Positions 54,438-63,508 of a stretch of DNA of 64,000 nucleotides are shown here, one piece after another. The DNA comes from Frigidibacter albus. GTDB lineage: Bacteria; Pseudomonadota; Alphaproteobacteria; Rhodobacterales; Rhodobacteraceae. The notes under the pieces are model-generated. The model was not told the DNA's origin. It saw only the letters and a list, made by a program, of their open reading frames with translations, and made no database searches. Location: NCBI RefSeq assembly GCF_009908165.1, contig NZ_JAAAUC010000001.1, forward strand, positions 434,001-498,000, written 5' to 3'. The first letter of the stretch is position 1; every line of letters begins with the position of its first letter. Both the position numbers and the translations under genes were made by a program.

Positions 54438-54464
54438 GAGCCAGGGAACAGGGGAAGTAACAAG

Positions 54465-55835
54465 ATGTCGAACTTCAAGAAACTCTCGGGGCTCGCGGCG
54501 CTGATGGCGCTGTCGGCGGCCCTGCCTGCCTTCGCGCAGGACGCGGCCCCCGCCGCGGAAGCCGTGGCGGAGGCAGTGACCGAAGCCGCCCCGATCATCG
54601 AAAAGGGCGACGTGGCCTGGATGATCACCTCGTCGGTGCTGGTGCTGTTCATGACGGTGCCGGGACTTGCGCTGTTCTACGGCGGCCTGGTGCGCACCAA
54701 GAACATGCTGTCGGTGCTGATGCAGTCGGTGGTGGTTGCGGCGCTGATGATGGTGATCTGGGTCATCTACGGCTACTCGTTCGCCTTCGGTGGCGGCACC
54801 TCGCCGTTCTGGGGCGGCACTGCGAAGATGTTCCTGTCGGGCGTGACGCTGGACAGCACGGCCGCCACCTTCTCGGACGGCATCGTGCTGCCGGAATACA
54901 TCTTCATCGCGTTCCAGATGACCTTTGCGGCCATCACCCCGGTGCTGATCATCGGCGCCTTCGCCGAGCGGATCAAGTTCTCGGCGGTGCTGGTGTTCTC
55001 GGCGCTTTGGGCGACCTTCGTGTACTTCCCGGTCGCGCACATGGTCTGGGATGCGGCTGGCCTGATCTTCAACATGGGCGCCATCGACTTTGCCGGCGGC
55101 ACCGTGGTTCACATCAACGCCGGTGTCGCGGCGCTGGTCGCGGCGATCGTCGTCGGCCCGCGTCTTGGCCTTGGCAAGGACATGATGGCCCCGCATTCGA
55201 TGACGCTGACCATGGTCGGCGCCGGGATGCTGTGGGTTGGCTGGTTCGGCTTCAACGCCGGCTCCAACCTGGAAGCGACTGCCGGCGCGACGCTGGCCGT
55301 GCTGAACACCTTCCTCGCCACGGCTGCCGCGATCCTGGCCTGGTGCCTGATCGAGGTCATGTCGCGCGGCAAGGCTTCCGGCCTTGGCGCGGCCTCGGGT
55401 CTGGTGGCTGGCCTCGTCGCCATCACCCCCGCCTGCGGCACCACCGGCCCGATGGGCGCGATGGTCCTCGGGTTCGTTGCCTCGGGCGCGTGCTACTTCT
55501 TCGTGGCGGTCGTGAAGAACAAGTTCGGCTATGACGACAGCCTCGACGTGTTCGGCATCCACGGCATCGGCGGCATCGTCGGCGCCATCGGCACCGGCAT
55601 CCTGGCGGCGGAATCGCTGGGCGGCACCGGCTTCATCACCGAAGCCGGCACCATGGGCTCGCAGGTCATGGCGCAGATCAAGGGCGTGGCGATCACCATC
55701 GTCTGGAGCGGCGTCGGCTCGCTGATCCTGCTCTACATCACCAAGATGCTCACCGGCGGCCTGCGGGTCACCGCGGATGACGAGCGTCGGGGTCTGGACC
55801 AGACCTCGCATGGCGAAAGCGCCTATCACAGCTGA
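54465..55835 (+). CDS. amtB: Ammonium transporter AmtB
   Basis: AmtB conducts ammonium across the inner membrane. The 456-residue protein has a signal-like N terminus (MSNFKKLSGLAALMALSAALPAFAQ) and eleven helices. FYGGLVRTKNMLSVLMQS, the pore His in AGGTVVHINAG, GWFGFNAGSNL and DDSLDVFGIHGIGGIVGAIG (second pore His) are diagnostic. The C-terminal DDERRGLDQTSHGESAY tail binds GlnK. It is in one operon with glnK and ends at a strong terminator. Confidence 0.96.
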   Translation: MSNFKKLSGLAALMALSAALPAFAQDAAPAAEAVAEAVTEAAPIIEKGDVAWMITSSVLVLFMTVPGLALFYGGLVRTKNMLSVLMQSVVVAALMMVIWVIYGYSFAFGGGTSPFWGGTAKMFLSGVTLDSTAATFSDGIVLPEYIFIAFQMTFAAITPVLIIGAFAERIKFSAVLVFSALWATFVYFPVAHMVWDAAGLIFNMGAIDFAGGTVVHINAGVAALVAAIVVGPRLGLGKDMMAPHSMTLTMVGAGMLWVGWFGFNAGSNLEATAGATLAVLNTFLATAAAILAWCLIEVMSRGKASGLGAASGLVAGLVAITPACGTTGPMGAMVLGFVASGACYFFVAVVKNKFGYDDSLDVFGIHGIGGIVGAIGTGILAAESLGGTGFITEAGTMGSQVMAQIKGVAITIVWSGVGSLILLYITKMLTGGLRVTADDERRGLDQTSHGESAYHS

Positions 55836-55909
55836 TCGCGCGGGCCCGGCCTTGTGCCGGGCCGGCCAGACACTCCCGCGCGGCACCTCCTCCCGCTGCG
55901 CGCTTCCTG

Positions 55910-55937
55910 AAGGCGGGGCTTCGGCCCCGCCTTTTTT
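55910..55937 (+). terminator. Intrinsic terminator after amtB
   Basis: AAGGCGGGGC (55910-55919) pairs with GCCCCGCCTT (55924-55933), loop TTCG, followed by TTTT. Confidence 0.92.
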
Positions 55938-55954
55938 CGTGTGTCGGGGGACAT

Positions 55955-56119
55955 GTCAGAGGGCAGCGCCCGTCCGCCGGGTGGGCGAGCAACAGCGGTT
56001 CTAGGCACTTTATGGTGCGGCATACCCCCCAGAATTTCTAGGGGCTGGCGTTGCAAAGCGCCCGCCCGAGGGGGCGGACGGGCGCTGCCCGGCGGCGCCA
56101 AGGCGCCGTGTTCCGGGCA
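55955..56119 (+). repeat. Dispersed ~167-bp intergenic repeat, copy C
   Basis: This is the third copy, same strand as A and B, lying between the amtB terminator and the convergent aminotransferase gene. The 3' half (AGCGCCCGCCCGAGGGGG and GGGCGCTGCCCGGCGGCGCC) is nearly identical to copy A. The remaining bases of this 301-base gene-free stretch hold only the terminator. Confidence 0.85.
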
Positions 56120-56136
56120 TAGAAGGTTTCGCTAAC

Positions 56137-57321
56137 TCAGATCCCGCAGTCCAGAATCGCCTGCGCCAGCACCGGCACCGTCCTGGCGTTCAGCCCGGCG
56201 ATGTTCAGGCGGCTGTCGCTGACCATGTAGATGCCATGCTCGGCCCGCAGCCGTTCCACCTGTTCGGGCGTTGCCCCAAGGCGCGAGAACATGCCCCTGT
56301 GCTGCGCCAAGAACCCGAAGCGGTCGGAACCGGAGCGGTCCCGCAATTCCCGCGCCAGATCCTCGCGCAGGCGCAGCATCGTCTGGCGCACCTCTTCCAG
56401 TTCGCTCTCCCACTCCGCCCGCAGCGCCGGGTCGCCCAGGATCATCGTCACCAGCCGCGCGCCATGGTCGGGCGGGAAGCTGTAGTTCTGCCGGTTGAGG
56501 AAGGCGAGCGTGCCTTGCGTCAGGTCGCGCACGCCCGTATCCGGTGCCAGCGCCAGCAGTACCCCGGTGCGTTCGCGGTAGATGCCGAAGTTCTTGCTGC
56601 AGGAGGCGGCGATGAGCACTTCGGGCAGGGCCTCCGCGATCAGCCGCGTGCCGGCGGCATCCGCCTCCAGCCCGTCGCCAAAGCCCTGATAGGCAAGGTC
56701 GATCAGCGGGATTGCCCCGGTCCGCTCCAGCACCGCCGCAACCTCGGCCCATTCCGGCAGGGTCAGGTTGGCGCCGGTCGGGTTGTGGCAGCAGCCATGC
56801 AGCAGCACCACATCGCCGGGGGCGACACGGCCCAGATCCTCGATCATCGCGGCAAAGGCGACACCGCGGGTCTCGGCGTCGAAATAGCGGTAGGTGGCCT
56901 GCTTCATCCCCAGATAGGAGATGATCGAGGGATGGTTCGGCCAGGTCGGGTCCGACAGCCAGACGGTGGCCTCCGGGTTCGCCAGCCGGATCAGCTCCAG
57001 CGCCTGCCGGATCGCGCCGGTGCCGCCGACGGTGGCCGCCGCAGCCAGCCGCGCGCCCGGGTAGTCCGGCCCCAGGATCAGACCGGCCATCGCCGCGCCA
57101 AAGGCGGGGTCCCCGGCCAGCGCCACATAGGTCTTGGTGGTTTCGGCCTGCCACAGCAGCTGTTCGGCCGATTTCACCGCGCGCATCACCGGCGTCAGGC
57201 CGCTCGCATCCTTGTAGACGCCGACGCCCAGGTCGATCTTGCCGGCGCGGTCATCGGCCTTGAACTGGCCCATCAGCGCCAGGATCTTGTCCGCTGCCTG
57301 CGGTTTGAGGTTCGCCAGCAT
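56137..57321 (-). CDS. Aromatic amino acid aminotransferase (class I)
   Basis: The 394-residue PLP enzyme of the aspartate/tyrosine aminotransferase family begins MLANLKPQAADKILALMGQF. It has KTYVALAGDPAFGAAMAGL, CHNPTGANLTLPEW (Asn for PLP), the catalytic Lys in ASCSKNFGIYRERTG, and SRLNIAGLN with the substrate-carboxylate Arg. AAAGGATAAGCGG precedes the start at 57321. It follows the sulfurtransferase gene by four bases, so the pair is an operon joining transamination of cysteine or aromatic amino acids with 3-mercaptopyruvate use. Confidence 0.92.
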   Translation of the reverse strand: MLANLKPQAADKILALMGQFKADDRAGKIDLGVGVYKDASGLTPVMRAVKSAEQLLWQAETTKTYVALAGDPAFGAAMAGLILGPDYPGARLAAAATVGGTGAIRQALELIRLANPEATVWLSDPTWPNHPSIISYLGMKQATYRYFDAETRGVAFAAMIEDLGRVAPGDVVLLHGCCHNPTGANLTLPEWAEVAAVLERTGAIPLIDLAYQGFGDGLEADAAGTRLIAEALPEVLIAASCSKNFGIYRERTGVLLALAPDTGVRDLTQGTLAFLNRQNYSFPPDHGARLVTMILGDPALRAEWESELEEVRQTMLRLREDLARELRDRSGSDRFGFLAQHRGMFSRLGATPEQVERLRAEHGIYMVSDSRLNIAGLNARTVPVLAQAILDCGI

Positions 57322-57325
57322 CCGC

Positions 57326-58171
57326 TTATCCTTTCGCCACCCGAAGGTCGCCATACATGCCCCATTCGGCCCAGGAGCCGTCATAAAGCGCGTGGTCGCG
57401 GTGCCCGATCCGTTCCAGCGCCAGGTTGAGGATCGCGGCGGAGATGCCCGATCCGCAAGAGGTGACCGCCGGTTTCTGCAGATCGACGCCCGCCGCCACG
57501 AACTCCGCCTTCAGCGCCTCGGGCGCCTTCATCGTGCCATCGGCATTCAGAAGCCGTCCGAAGGGCAGGTTCTTCGAATTGGGGATATGCCCCTGCCGCA
57601 GCCCGGCCCGCGGTTCCGGCTCCTCGCCGCGGAAGCGGCCTTCGCTGCGGGCGTCGATGATTTCCCAATCGCCCAGCTTCGAGGAAGCGGCGACTTGCGT
57701 CACATCCTTCACCAGCTGCGCCTGCCGCTGCACGGTCATGTGCCGGTCGCGCACGAAGGGCGGCAGATCCTCGATCATCCGGCCCTCGGCCCGCCATTTC
57801 GGCAGCCCGCCATCCAGCACCGCGACATCCATCTTGCCCATCAGCCGGAAGGTCCACCACACGCGCGGCGCCGAGAAGATGCCGGCGCCGTCATAGATCA
57901 CCACCTGATGCCCGTCGCCGATGCCCATCGCGCGCATCCGGCTCATGAACTTCTCCACCGGGGGGAACATGTGCGGCAGCTCCGAGCGCTGGTCTGCGAT
58001 CTCGTCGATGTCGAAGAAGCGCGCGCCGGGGATATGGCCTTCGTCGAACTCGGCCTTCGCATCGCGGGCCATTGCCGGCAGATACCACGAGGCATCGAGG
58101 ATGCGCAGATCGGGATCGCGCAGATGCGCGTCGAGCCAGTCGGTGGATACCAGAGTCTTCGGATCGTCCAT
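57326..58171 (-). CDS. sseA: 3-mercaptopyruvate sulfurtransferase
   Basis: This two-domain rhodanese of 281 residues transfers sulfur from 3-mercaptopyruvate. The N-terminal inactive repeat has DASWYLPAM and HIPGARFFDIDEIAD. The catalytic loop in the second domain is CGSGISA, the CG(S/T)G type of mercaptopyruvate enzymes rather than thiosulfate rhodaneses (CRKGVT). EIIDARSEGRF and GHIPNSKNLPF are family blocks. It is the first gene of a pair with the aminotransferase, which could supply 3-mercaptopyruvate from cysteine. Confidence 0.93.
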   Translation of the reverse strand: MDDPKTLVSTDWLDAHLRDPDLRILDASWYLPAMARDAKAEFDEGHIPGARFFDIDEIADQRSELPHMFPPVEKFMSRMRAMGIGDGHQVVIYDGAGIFSAPRVWWTFRLMGKMDVAVLDGGLPKWRAEGRMIEDLPPFVRDRHMTVQRQAQLVKDVTQVAASSKLGDWEIIDARSEGRFRGEEPEPRAGLRQGHIPNSKNLPFGRLLNADGTMKAPEALKAEFVAAGVDLQKPAVTSCGSGISAAILNLALERIGHRDHALYDGSWAEWGMYGDLRVAKG

Positions 58172-58253
58172 GGCTTGCCCTTCCCGTCAGGTGGTCTGAA
58201 ATCCGTTCCCGTCTATCGCGGCAGGCCTTGCCGGGCAAGCGGGGAGGGGGCTG

Positions 58254-58883
58254 TCAGCGCCCGGTGCGGGTGGCGATCATGCTTGGCCGATGTGCCATCT
58301 GCTGCCACCAGAGTGCCAGCACCGGCCTTGCGGCCAGCAGCGCCGCTCCCTCGGGCGCAGAGGCAAAGGCCGCGATCATCGGCGCCAGATGCAGATCGGC
58401 CAGCGACAGCGGCCCGCCCGCCAGTTGCAGCGCCTCGGCGGCAATGGCCTCCAGCGCATCCAGCACCGGCCCGGCAGTGGCAAGGCCCGCCGCAACTTCG
58501 GCCGGGTCGGGCGCGAGGCCCTCAAACGGCCGGAACACCAGATGCGCATAGACTTGCCGCACCAGCGGCCAGTAGCCATGGGCATCGGCAATGCCGATCA
58601 CCTGCGCCATCCGCGCCGCGGCGCGCGGATCCGCCGGCACCAGCGCCGGGCCCGGAAAGGCGGCATCGACATAGCGCAGGATTGCGGCGGTCTCGTAGAG
58701 CGTGAAGCCGTCATGCTGCAGCACCGGCACCCGGCCGAACGGGTTCAGAGCGAGCAGAGCGGCAGGGGGAGGATCGGCGAAGGGATCAGCCTCGGCCAGG
58801 TCATGCGCCACGCCCTTTTCGATCAGCGCCAGCCGGGCGATCCTTGTGTAGATGCTGTAGCGATATCCGGTCAGCCGGATCAC
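58254..58883 (-). CDS. Glutathione S-transferase family protein
   Basis: The 209-residue protein has an N-terminal thioredoxin fold ([25 protein letters not shown]) with [13 protein letters not shown] and [11 protein letters not shown], and an all-helical C terminus. It starts with GTG in a GTGA overlap with the smpB stop, so it is co-translated with smpB. The substrate is unknown. It is the third glutathione-transferase-type gene in the window. Confidence 0.85.
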   Translation of the reverse strand: MIRLTGYRYSIYTRIARLALIEKGVAHDLAEADPFADPPPAALLALNPFGRVPVLQHDGFTLYETAAILRYVDAAFPGPALVPADPRAAARMAQVIGIADAHGYWPLVRQVYAHLVFRPFEGLAPDPAEVAAGLATAGPVLDALEAIAAEALQLAGGPLSLADLHLAPMIAAFASAPEGAALLAARPVLALWWQQMAHRPSMIATRTGR

Positions 58884-59356
58884 TGATGCCCCTGCTTCAT
58901 GATCCGGGATTTCTGCCGGTCCCAGTCGCGCTTGGCCTCGGTGGCGCGCTTGTCGGCCAGCTTCTTGCCCTTGGCGACGCCGATCTTCAGCTTGGCCATG
59001 CCCTTGTCATTGAAATACATGACCAGCGGCACAAGGGTCATCCCCTCGCGCCCGACGGCCTGCCACAGCCGCGACAGCTCCTTGCGGCTGACCAGCAGCT
59101 TGCGCCGCCGCCGCTCCTCATGCCCGAAGACGCCGGCCTGCGAATAGGGCGCGATATAGCTGTTGATCAGCCACAGCTCGCCGCCCTCGACGCTGGCATA
59201 GCTCTCGGCGATGTTCGACTGGCCCTTGCGCAGCGATTTCACCTCGGAGCCAAGCAGCATGATCCCGGCCTCGAGATCGCTCTCGATGGCATAATCGAAC
59301 CGCGCGCGGCGGTTCTCGGCGATGACTTTGGAATTGGGATCGTGCTGTACGGCCAT
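58880..59356 (-). CDS. smpB: SsrA-binding protein
   Basis: SmpB binds tmRNA and brings it to stalled ribosomes for trans-translation. The 158-residue protein has [66 protein letters not shown] and a basic C-terminal tail [13 protein letters not shown]. All are diagnostic. It lies downstream of dapA on the same strand with repeat elements and a palindrome between them. ssrA itself was not found in this window. Confidence 0.96.
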   Translation of the reverse strand: MAVQHDPNSKVIAENRRARFDYAIESDLEAGIMLLGSEVKSLRKGQSNIAESYASVEGGELWLINSYIAPYSQAGVFGHEERRRRKLLVSRKELSRLWQAVGREGMTLVPLVMYFNDKGMAKLKIGVAKGKKLADKRATEAKRDWDRQKSRIMKQGHQ

Positions 59357-59407
59357 GATCGGCCCGAGATAGGGGCTGGCAGCTTCCCTGTCCAGTGCCC
59401 CTTCCGG

Positions 59408-59429
59408 CTTCTTGCTGGCCCAAATATCC
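59408..59429 (-). repeat. GATATTT-GCCAGCAAGAAG element, copy 2
   Basis: Read on the minus strand, GGATATTT-GG-GCCAGCAAGAAG matches the core of the element at 33079-33143. It lies downstream of dapA, as the first copy lies downstream of pheT. The closing arm of the first copy is absent. Confidence 0.65.
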
Positions 59430-59439
59430 GCAGAGGGGT

Positions 59440-59467
59440 GCCGGGGAGGGGCGCGCCCCTCCCCGGC
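59440..59467. terminator. 28-bp perfect palindrome downstream of dapA
   Basis: 14-bp arms (59440-59453 and 59454-59467) are exact complements with no spacer. A second GC hairpin (GCGGGGGG/CCCCCCGC) lies near 59476-59495, closer to the dapA stop. The pair probably ends or protects the dapA mRNA. There is no clear T-run. Confidence 0.5.
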
Positions 59468-59506
59468 CGGGGGGTGCGGGGGGCTGGCCCCCCGCCCTTC
59501 GGTTCG

Positions 59507-60379
59507 TCAGATCAGCCCCGCATGGCGCATCGCAGCATCGATCCGCGCCCGCGTCGCGTCCAGCAATCCGGTCAGCGGCAGCCGAACCTCCTCGCTGCAC
59601 AGGCCCAGCTTCGACAGCGCGTATTTCGCGCCCACCAGCCCTGGCTCGAGGAAGATCGCCTCATGCAGCGGCATCAGGCGGTCCTGATACTCCAGCGCGA
59701 GCGCATAGTCCCCGGCCAGCGTCGCCGCCTGGAACTCGGCACAAAGCCGCGGCGCCACGTTGGCGGTGACGGAGATGCAGCCGACCCCGCCATGGGCGTT
59801 GAAGCCAAGCGCCGTCGCGTCCTCGCCCGACAGCTGGATGAACTCCGGCCCGCAGGTGATGCGCTGCTGGCTCACCCGCTCCAGCTTGCCGGTCGCGTCC
59901 TTGACGCCAACGATGCGCGGCAGCCTGGCCAGCTCTCCCATCGTTTCGGGCGACATGTCCACCACCGACCGGCCGGGGATGTTGTAGATGATGATCGGCA
60001 GCGCGCTGGCATCGTGCATCGCGGTGAAATGCGCGATCAGCCCGCGCTGCGTGGGCTTGTTGTAATAGGGCGTCACCACCAGCGCGGCATCGGCGCCCAC
60101 CGCCTCGGCGTGCCGGATCAGGCCGATGCCCTCGGCCGTGGCATTGGACCCGGCCCCGGCGATCACCGGAATGCGGCCGGCTGCGGCCTCCACCACCGCC
60201 TCGATCACCGCGCCATGTTCCTCATGGGTCAGGGTAGGCGACTCGCCGGTCGTGCCCACCGGCACAAGGCCGCTGGAGCCTTCGGCGATATGCCATTCGA
60301 CCAGCTTCTTCAGCGTGTCATAGTCCACTGCGCCGTTCTTCAACGGCGTGACCAGGGCAGGGATGGACCCTTTGAACAT
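59507..60379 (-). CDS. dapA: 4-hydroxy-tetrahydrodipicolinate synthase
   Basis: DapA condenses pyruvate and aspartate semialdehyde in diaminopimelate/lysine synthesis. The 290-residue TIM barrel has [12 protein letters not shown] (catalytic Thr), [17 protein letters not shown] (Tyr) and the Schiff-base Lys in [13 protein letters not shown]. The start at 60379 gives [13 protein letters not shown] very long in-frame extension upstream is antisense to slt and not real. It is divergent from slt. Confidence 0.96.
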   Translation of the reverse strand: MFKGSIPALVTPLKNGAVDYDTLKKLVEWHIAEGSSGLVPVGTTGESPTLTHEEHGAVIEAVVEAAAGRIPVIAGAGSNATAEGIGLIRHAEAVGADAALVVTPYYNKPTQRGLIAHFTAMHDASALPIIIYNIPGRSVVDMSPETMGELARLPRIVGVKDATGKLERVSQQRITCGPEFIQLSGEDATALGFNAHGGVGCISVTANVAPRLCAEFQAATLAGDYALALEYQDRLMPLHEAIFLEPGLVGAKYALSKLGLCSEEVRLPLTGLLDATRARIDAAMRHAGLI

Positions 60380-60538
60380 GACACGCTCCATATGGTTGGG
60401 CCGGGGCACTTGCTGACTCGGCCGGGTGATCGCGGCGGAACCTAGCGATCTGCCGCGCACTTGCCAAGTTTGTGTGTTGTGGCTGGCGGCGCTGCCGGTA
60501 GGATTGTGCCAAACCAAGAAGCAGCAGCCGAAGTCCAG

Positions 60539-62629
60539 ATGATCCGCACCGCCCTGACCCGCAGCCATGTCCTTGCCGCGACCCTGTCGCTTGGCCTTGC
60601 CGTGCCCGGAGTTCAGGGGGCGGCGCAGGCGCAGGACGCCGCGCCGCCAGCCGCCCCGCGAGAAGGCAGTCAAGCCCCCGCCCGCGCGGCCTCGCCCCCG
60701 CCCGCGGCGCCCCCATCCCCGGCGCTGGTGCTGGAAGTCACGCGTTCTGCCGAGGATCCCGCCGCGCTCGGGCAGGCGCTGATCTCCGCGGCGCGGGGCG
60801 ATTGGCCGGTGGCGATGGGGCAGGCGCGGCTGGCGGGGCCGATCTCGTCGGACATCGTCGAATGGCAGCGGCTGCGCGCGGTCAGCGGCAATGCCACCTT
60901 CGCGGAGTTTGTCGCATTTCTGGAGCGCCGCCCCGACTGGCCCGGCCTGCCGCTGCTGCGCAAGCGCGCCGAGGCGGTGATTCTGGAGGGCGAGTCGGCC
61001 GAGGGTGTCCTTGCCTTTTTCGCGGCCGGCGCGCCGCAGACCGGCACCGGCAGCCTCGCGCTGATGGCGGCGCTGACCGGGGCGGGCCGCGCATCTGAGG
61101 CCGAGGCAGAGGCGGTGCGGGCCTGGCGCGATCTGGCGCTCACCGAAGACGAGCAGGCGGCGCTGCTGGCCCGTGCCGGGCCTGCGCTGGCCGAGCATCA
61201 TGGCGGGCGGCTGGCGGTGGCGCTGGACGCGGGCCGCCTCGCCGAAGCGCGGCGGATGCTGCCGCTGGTCACCCCCGGCACCCGCGCCGTGGCAGAGGCG
61301 CGCATTGCGCTGCAGGCCCGGACCCCGGGCGTGGATACCCTGATCGCGGCGGTGCCAGAGCATATGGCCGCCTCGCCGGGGTTGGCGAAGGACCGCTTCC
61401 GCTGGCGCATCTCGCGCGATCTTTATGACGAGGCGTCGGACCTGCTGCTGGAACGCTCGACCAGCGCCGAGGCGCTTGGCGCGCCGCAAGGCTGGGCCAG
61501 CTGGCGCGCGACGCTGGCGCGGCGCGAGATGCGGGTGGGCGATCCGGCCCGGGCCTACCGCATCGCCTCCACCCACCATCTGACGAGCGGCAGCAGCTAC
61601 GCCGATCTGGAATGGCTTGCAGGCTACATCGCGCTGCGCAAGCTGGATGACCCGGGCACCGCCCTGACCCATTTCGCCCGCTTCCGCGATGCGGTGGCGA
61701 GCCCGATCAGCCTTGGCCGCGCCGGATACTGGCAGGGCCGCGCCTATGACGAACTCGGCCGCGACGAAGAGGCCCGCGCCGCCTATGCCTTCGCCGCTGA
61801 ATACCAGACCGGCTTCTACGGGCTGATGGCCGCCGAACGGCTGGGCCTGCCGCTGGACCCGGCCCTTGCGGGGCGCGAGGAGTATCCGCCGCTGGACGGC
61901 GCCGCCTTCGCCGCCACCTCTGTCTTCGAGGCGGCCGAGCTGCTCTATGCCGCGGGCGAGGGCGATCTGGGCGAGCGGTTCTTGCTGCATCTGGCGGAAA
62001 GCCTCGCCCCCGAGGACTTGCAACGGCTGGCGGGTCACGCCCTGCGCCAGCAGCGGCCGCACCTGGCGCTGATGGTCGCCAAGGCCGCCGCCGCACAGGG
62101 GCTGGTGCTGCCCGCCGCCTACTTCCCGCTGAACGGGCTGGAACAGATGGACCTGCCGGTGGCGCCGGAACTGGCGCTGTCGATTGCCCGGCGGGAAAGC
62201 GAGTTCGACATCGACGTGATCAGCCATGCCGGGGCGCTTGGCCTGATGCAGGTGATGCCGGGCACGGCGAAGATGATGGCGACCGCCACCGGCCAGCCCT
62301 ATGCGGCCGGGCGGCTGACCTCGGACTGGCGCTACAACGCCTCGCTGGGGGCGGCTTACCTCGCGCAACTGACCGAGGAGTTCGGCCCTGCCACGGCGCT
62401 GGTCGCCGCCGGCTACAATGCCGGGCCGGGCCGCCCGCGGCAGTGGGTCCGTGATCTGGGCGACCCGCGCACGGGCGCGGTCGATGTCATCGACTGGATC
62501 GAGGCGATCCCGTTCACCGAGACGCAGAACTACGTGATGCGGGTGGCCGAGAGCCTGCCGATCTACCGCGCGCGGCTGACGGGCGAGGCGGGGCCGATCC
62601 AGATCACCAAGGACCTGACGGGGCAGTAG
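60539..62629 (+). CDS. slt: Soluble lytic murein transglycosylase
   Basis: Slt cleaves peptidoglycan glycan strands to 1,6-anhydro products in the periplasm. The 696-residue protein has a signal peptide ([32 protein letters not shown]), a Pro/Ala-rich stretch, a long helical superhelical domain, and a C-terminal lysozyme-like domain with catalytic Glu in [24 protein letters not shown], and [10 protein letters not shown]. The start at 60539 begins the signal peptide, and in-frame sequence upstream lacks one. Confidence 0.93.
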   Translation: MIRTALTRSHVLAATLSLGLAVPGVQGAAQAQDAAPPAAPREGSQAPARAASPPPAAPPSPALVLEVTRSAEDPAALGQALISAARGDWPVAMGQARLAGPISSDIVEWQRLRAVSGNATFAEFVAFLERRPDWPGLPLLRKRAEAVILEGESAEGVLAFFAAGAPQTGTGSLALMAALTGAGRASEAEAEAVRAWRDLALTEDEQAALLARAGPALAEHHGGRLAVALDAGRLAEARRMLPLVTPGTRAVAEARIALQARTPGVDTLIAAVPEHMAASPGLAKDRFRWRISRDLYDEASDLLLERSTSAEALGAPQGWASWRATLARREMRVGDPARAYRIASTHHLTSGSSYADLEWLAGYIALRKLDDPGTALTHFARFRDAVASPISLGRAGYWQGRAYDELGRDEEARAAYAFAAEYQTGFYGLMAAERLGLPLDPALAGREEYPPLDGAAFAATSVFEAAELLYAAGEGDLGERFLLHLAESLAPEDLQRLAGHALRQQRPHLALMVAKAAAAQGLVLPAAYFPLNGLEQMDLPVAPELALSIARRESEFDIDVISHAGALGLMQVMPGTAKMMATATGQPYAAGRLTSDWRYNASLGAAYLAQLTEEFGPATALVAAGYNAGPGRPRQWVRDLGDPRTGAVDVIDWIEAIPFTETQNYVMRVAESLPIYRARLTGEAGPIQITKDLTGQ

Positions 62630-62632
62630 CGG

Positions 62633-63508
62633 TCAGACTGCCGCGCCCTTCTTGCGGGCGCGCCACAGGGTGAACAGGCCCGCCCCCACCACGATGACCG
62701 CGCCGATGGCGACGTTCGCCCGCAGCGTCTCGCCGAACAGCGTCAGCCCCAGCAGGGTCACGAACACCAGCTGCAGATAGGCGAAGGGCTGGATCGCGCT
62801 GGCCTCGGCCACCTCATAGGCGCGGATCAGCAGCCAATGCCCGGCTGATCCCATGATGCACAGGCAGGCCATCCAGACCCAGTCGGCCATCGTCATCGGC
62901 TCCCAGAACCAAACGCCGACCAGCGTCATCACCACGGCGCCGGACACCCCCGTCCAGAAGAAGCTGACCGAGGCGGCATCGTTGCGCGAGACATAGCGGG
63001 TCAGAAGGCCGTAGAGCGCGAACATGAACGCCGCCAGCAACGGGATCAGCGCGAGCGGCGAGAACACCGCCACCCCGGGCTGCAGGATCACCAGCATCCC
63101 GGCAAAGCCGATGCCGATCGCCGTCCAGCGCCGCCAGCCGACCTTTTCCCCCAGCACCGGGCCCGACAGCGCCGCCACCAGCAGCGGGTAGCAGGTGAAG
63201 ACGGCGTGACTTTCCACCAGACCCAGGGTGATGAAGGCCTGCACCATGATGCAGACCTCGGCCGCCAGCAGAAGCCCGCGGAAGACCTGCACGCGGGGAT
63301 GGGCGGTGCGGACCGCGGCGCGCAGGCCGCCCGGCGCCCGGGCTGCCACCGCCATCACGAAGGCGGCGAAGAACCAGTAGCGGATCATCACCACCATGTA
63401 GATGTTGTATTCGGCGGCAAGGTGACGCGAGATCCCGTCCTGCACCGAAAACACGAAGGCGGCGCCGATCATCAGCCAGATGCCAAGGCGGGTGTTCTGA
63501 TCGGTCAT
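62633..63508 (-). CDS. DMT/EamA-family transporter
   Basis: This inner-membrane protein of 291 residues has ten predicted helices in two EamA repeats (the second ending NVAIGAVIVVGAGLFTLW). Blocks LGIWLMIGAAFVFSVQDGISR and AIQPFAYLQLVFVTLLGLTLFGE are typical. The substrate is unknown. S-adenosylmethionine and riboflavin-like roles are known in relatives but are not shown here. It overlaps mnmD by four bases (ATGA) and converges with slt. Confidence 0.88.
   Translation of the reverse strand: MTDQNTRLGIWLMIGAAFVFSVQDGISRHLAAEYNIYMVVMIRYWFFAAFVMAVAARAPGGLRAAVRTAHPRVQVFRGLLLAAEVCIMVQAFITLGLVESHAVFTCYPLLVAALSGPVLGEKVGWRRWTAIGIGFAGMLVILQPGVAVFSPLALIPLLAAFMFALYGLLTRYVSRNDAASVSFFWTGVSGAVVMTLVGVWFWEPMTMADWVWMACLCIMGSAGHWLLIRAYEVAEASAIQPFAYLQLVFVTLLGLTLFGETLRANVAIGAVIVVGAGLFTLWRARKKGAAV

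Noticed and set aside
53757-55886. 709-residue minus-strand open frame
   Set aside because: It runs antisense through glnK and amtB and shows no recognisable protein features.
60380-62368. About 660-residue in-frame N-terminal extension of dapA
   Set aside because: It is antisense to slt. DapA is complete at 290 residues from the start at 60379.
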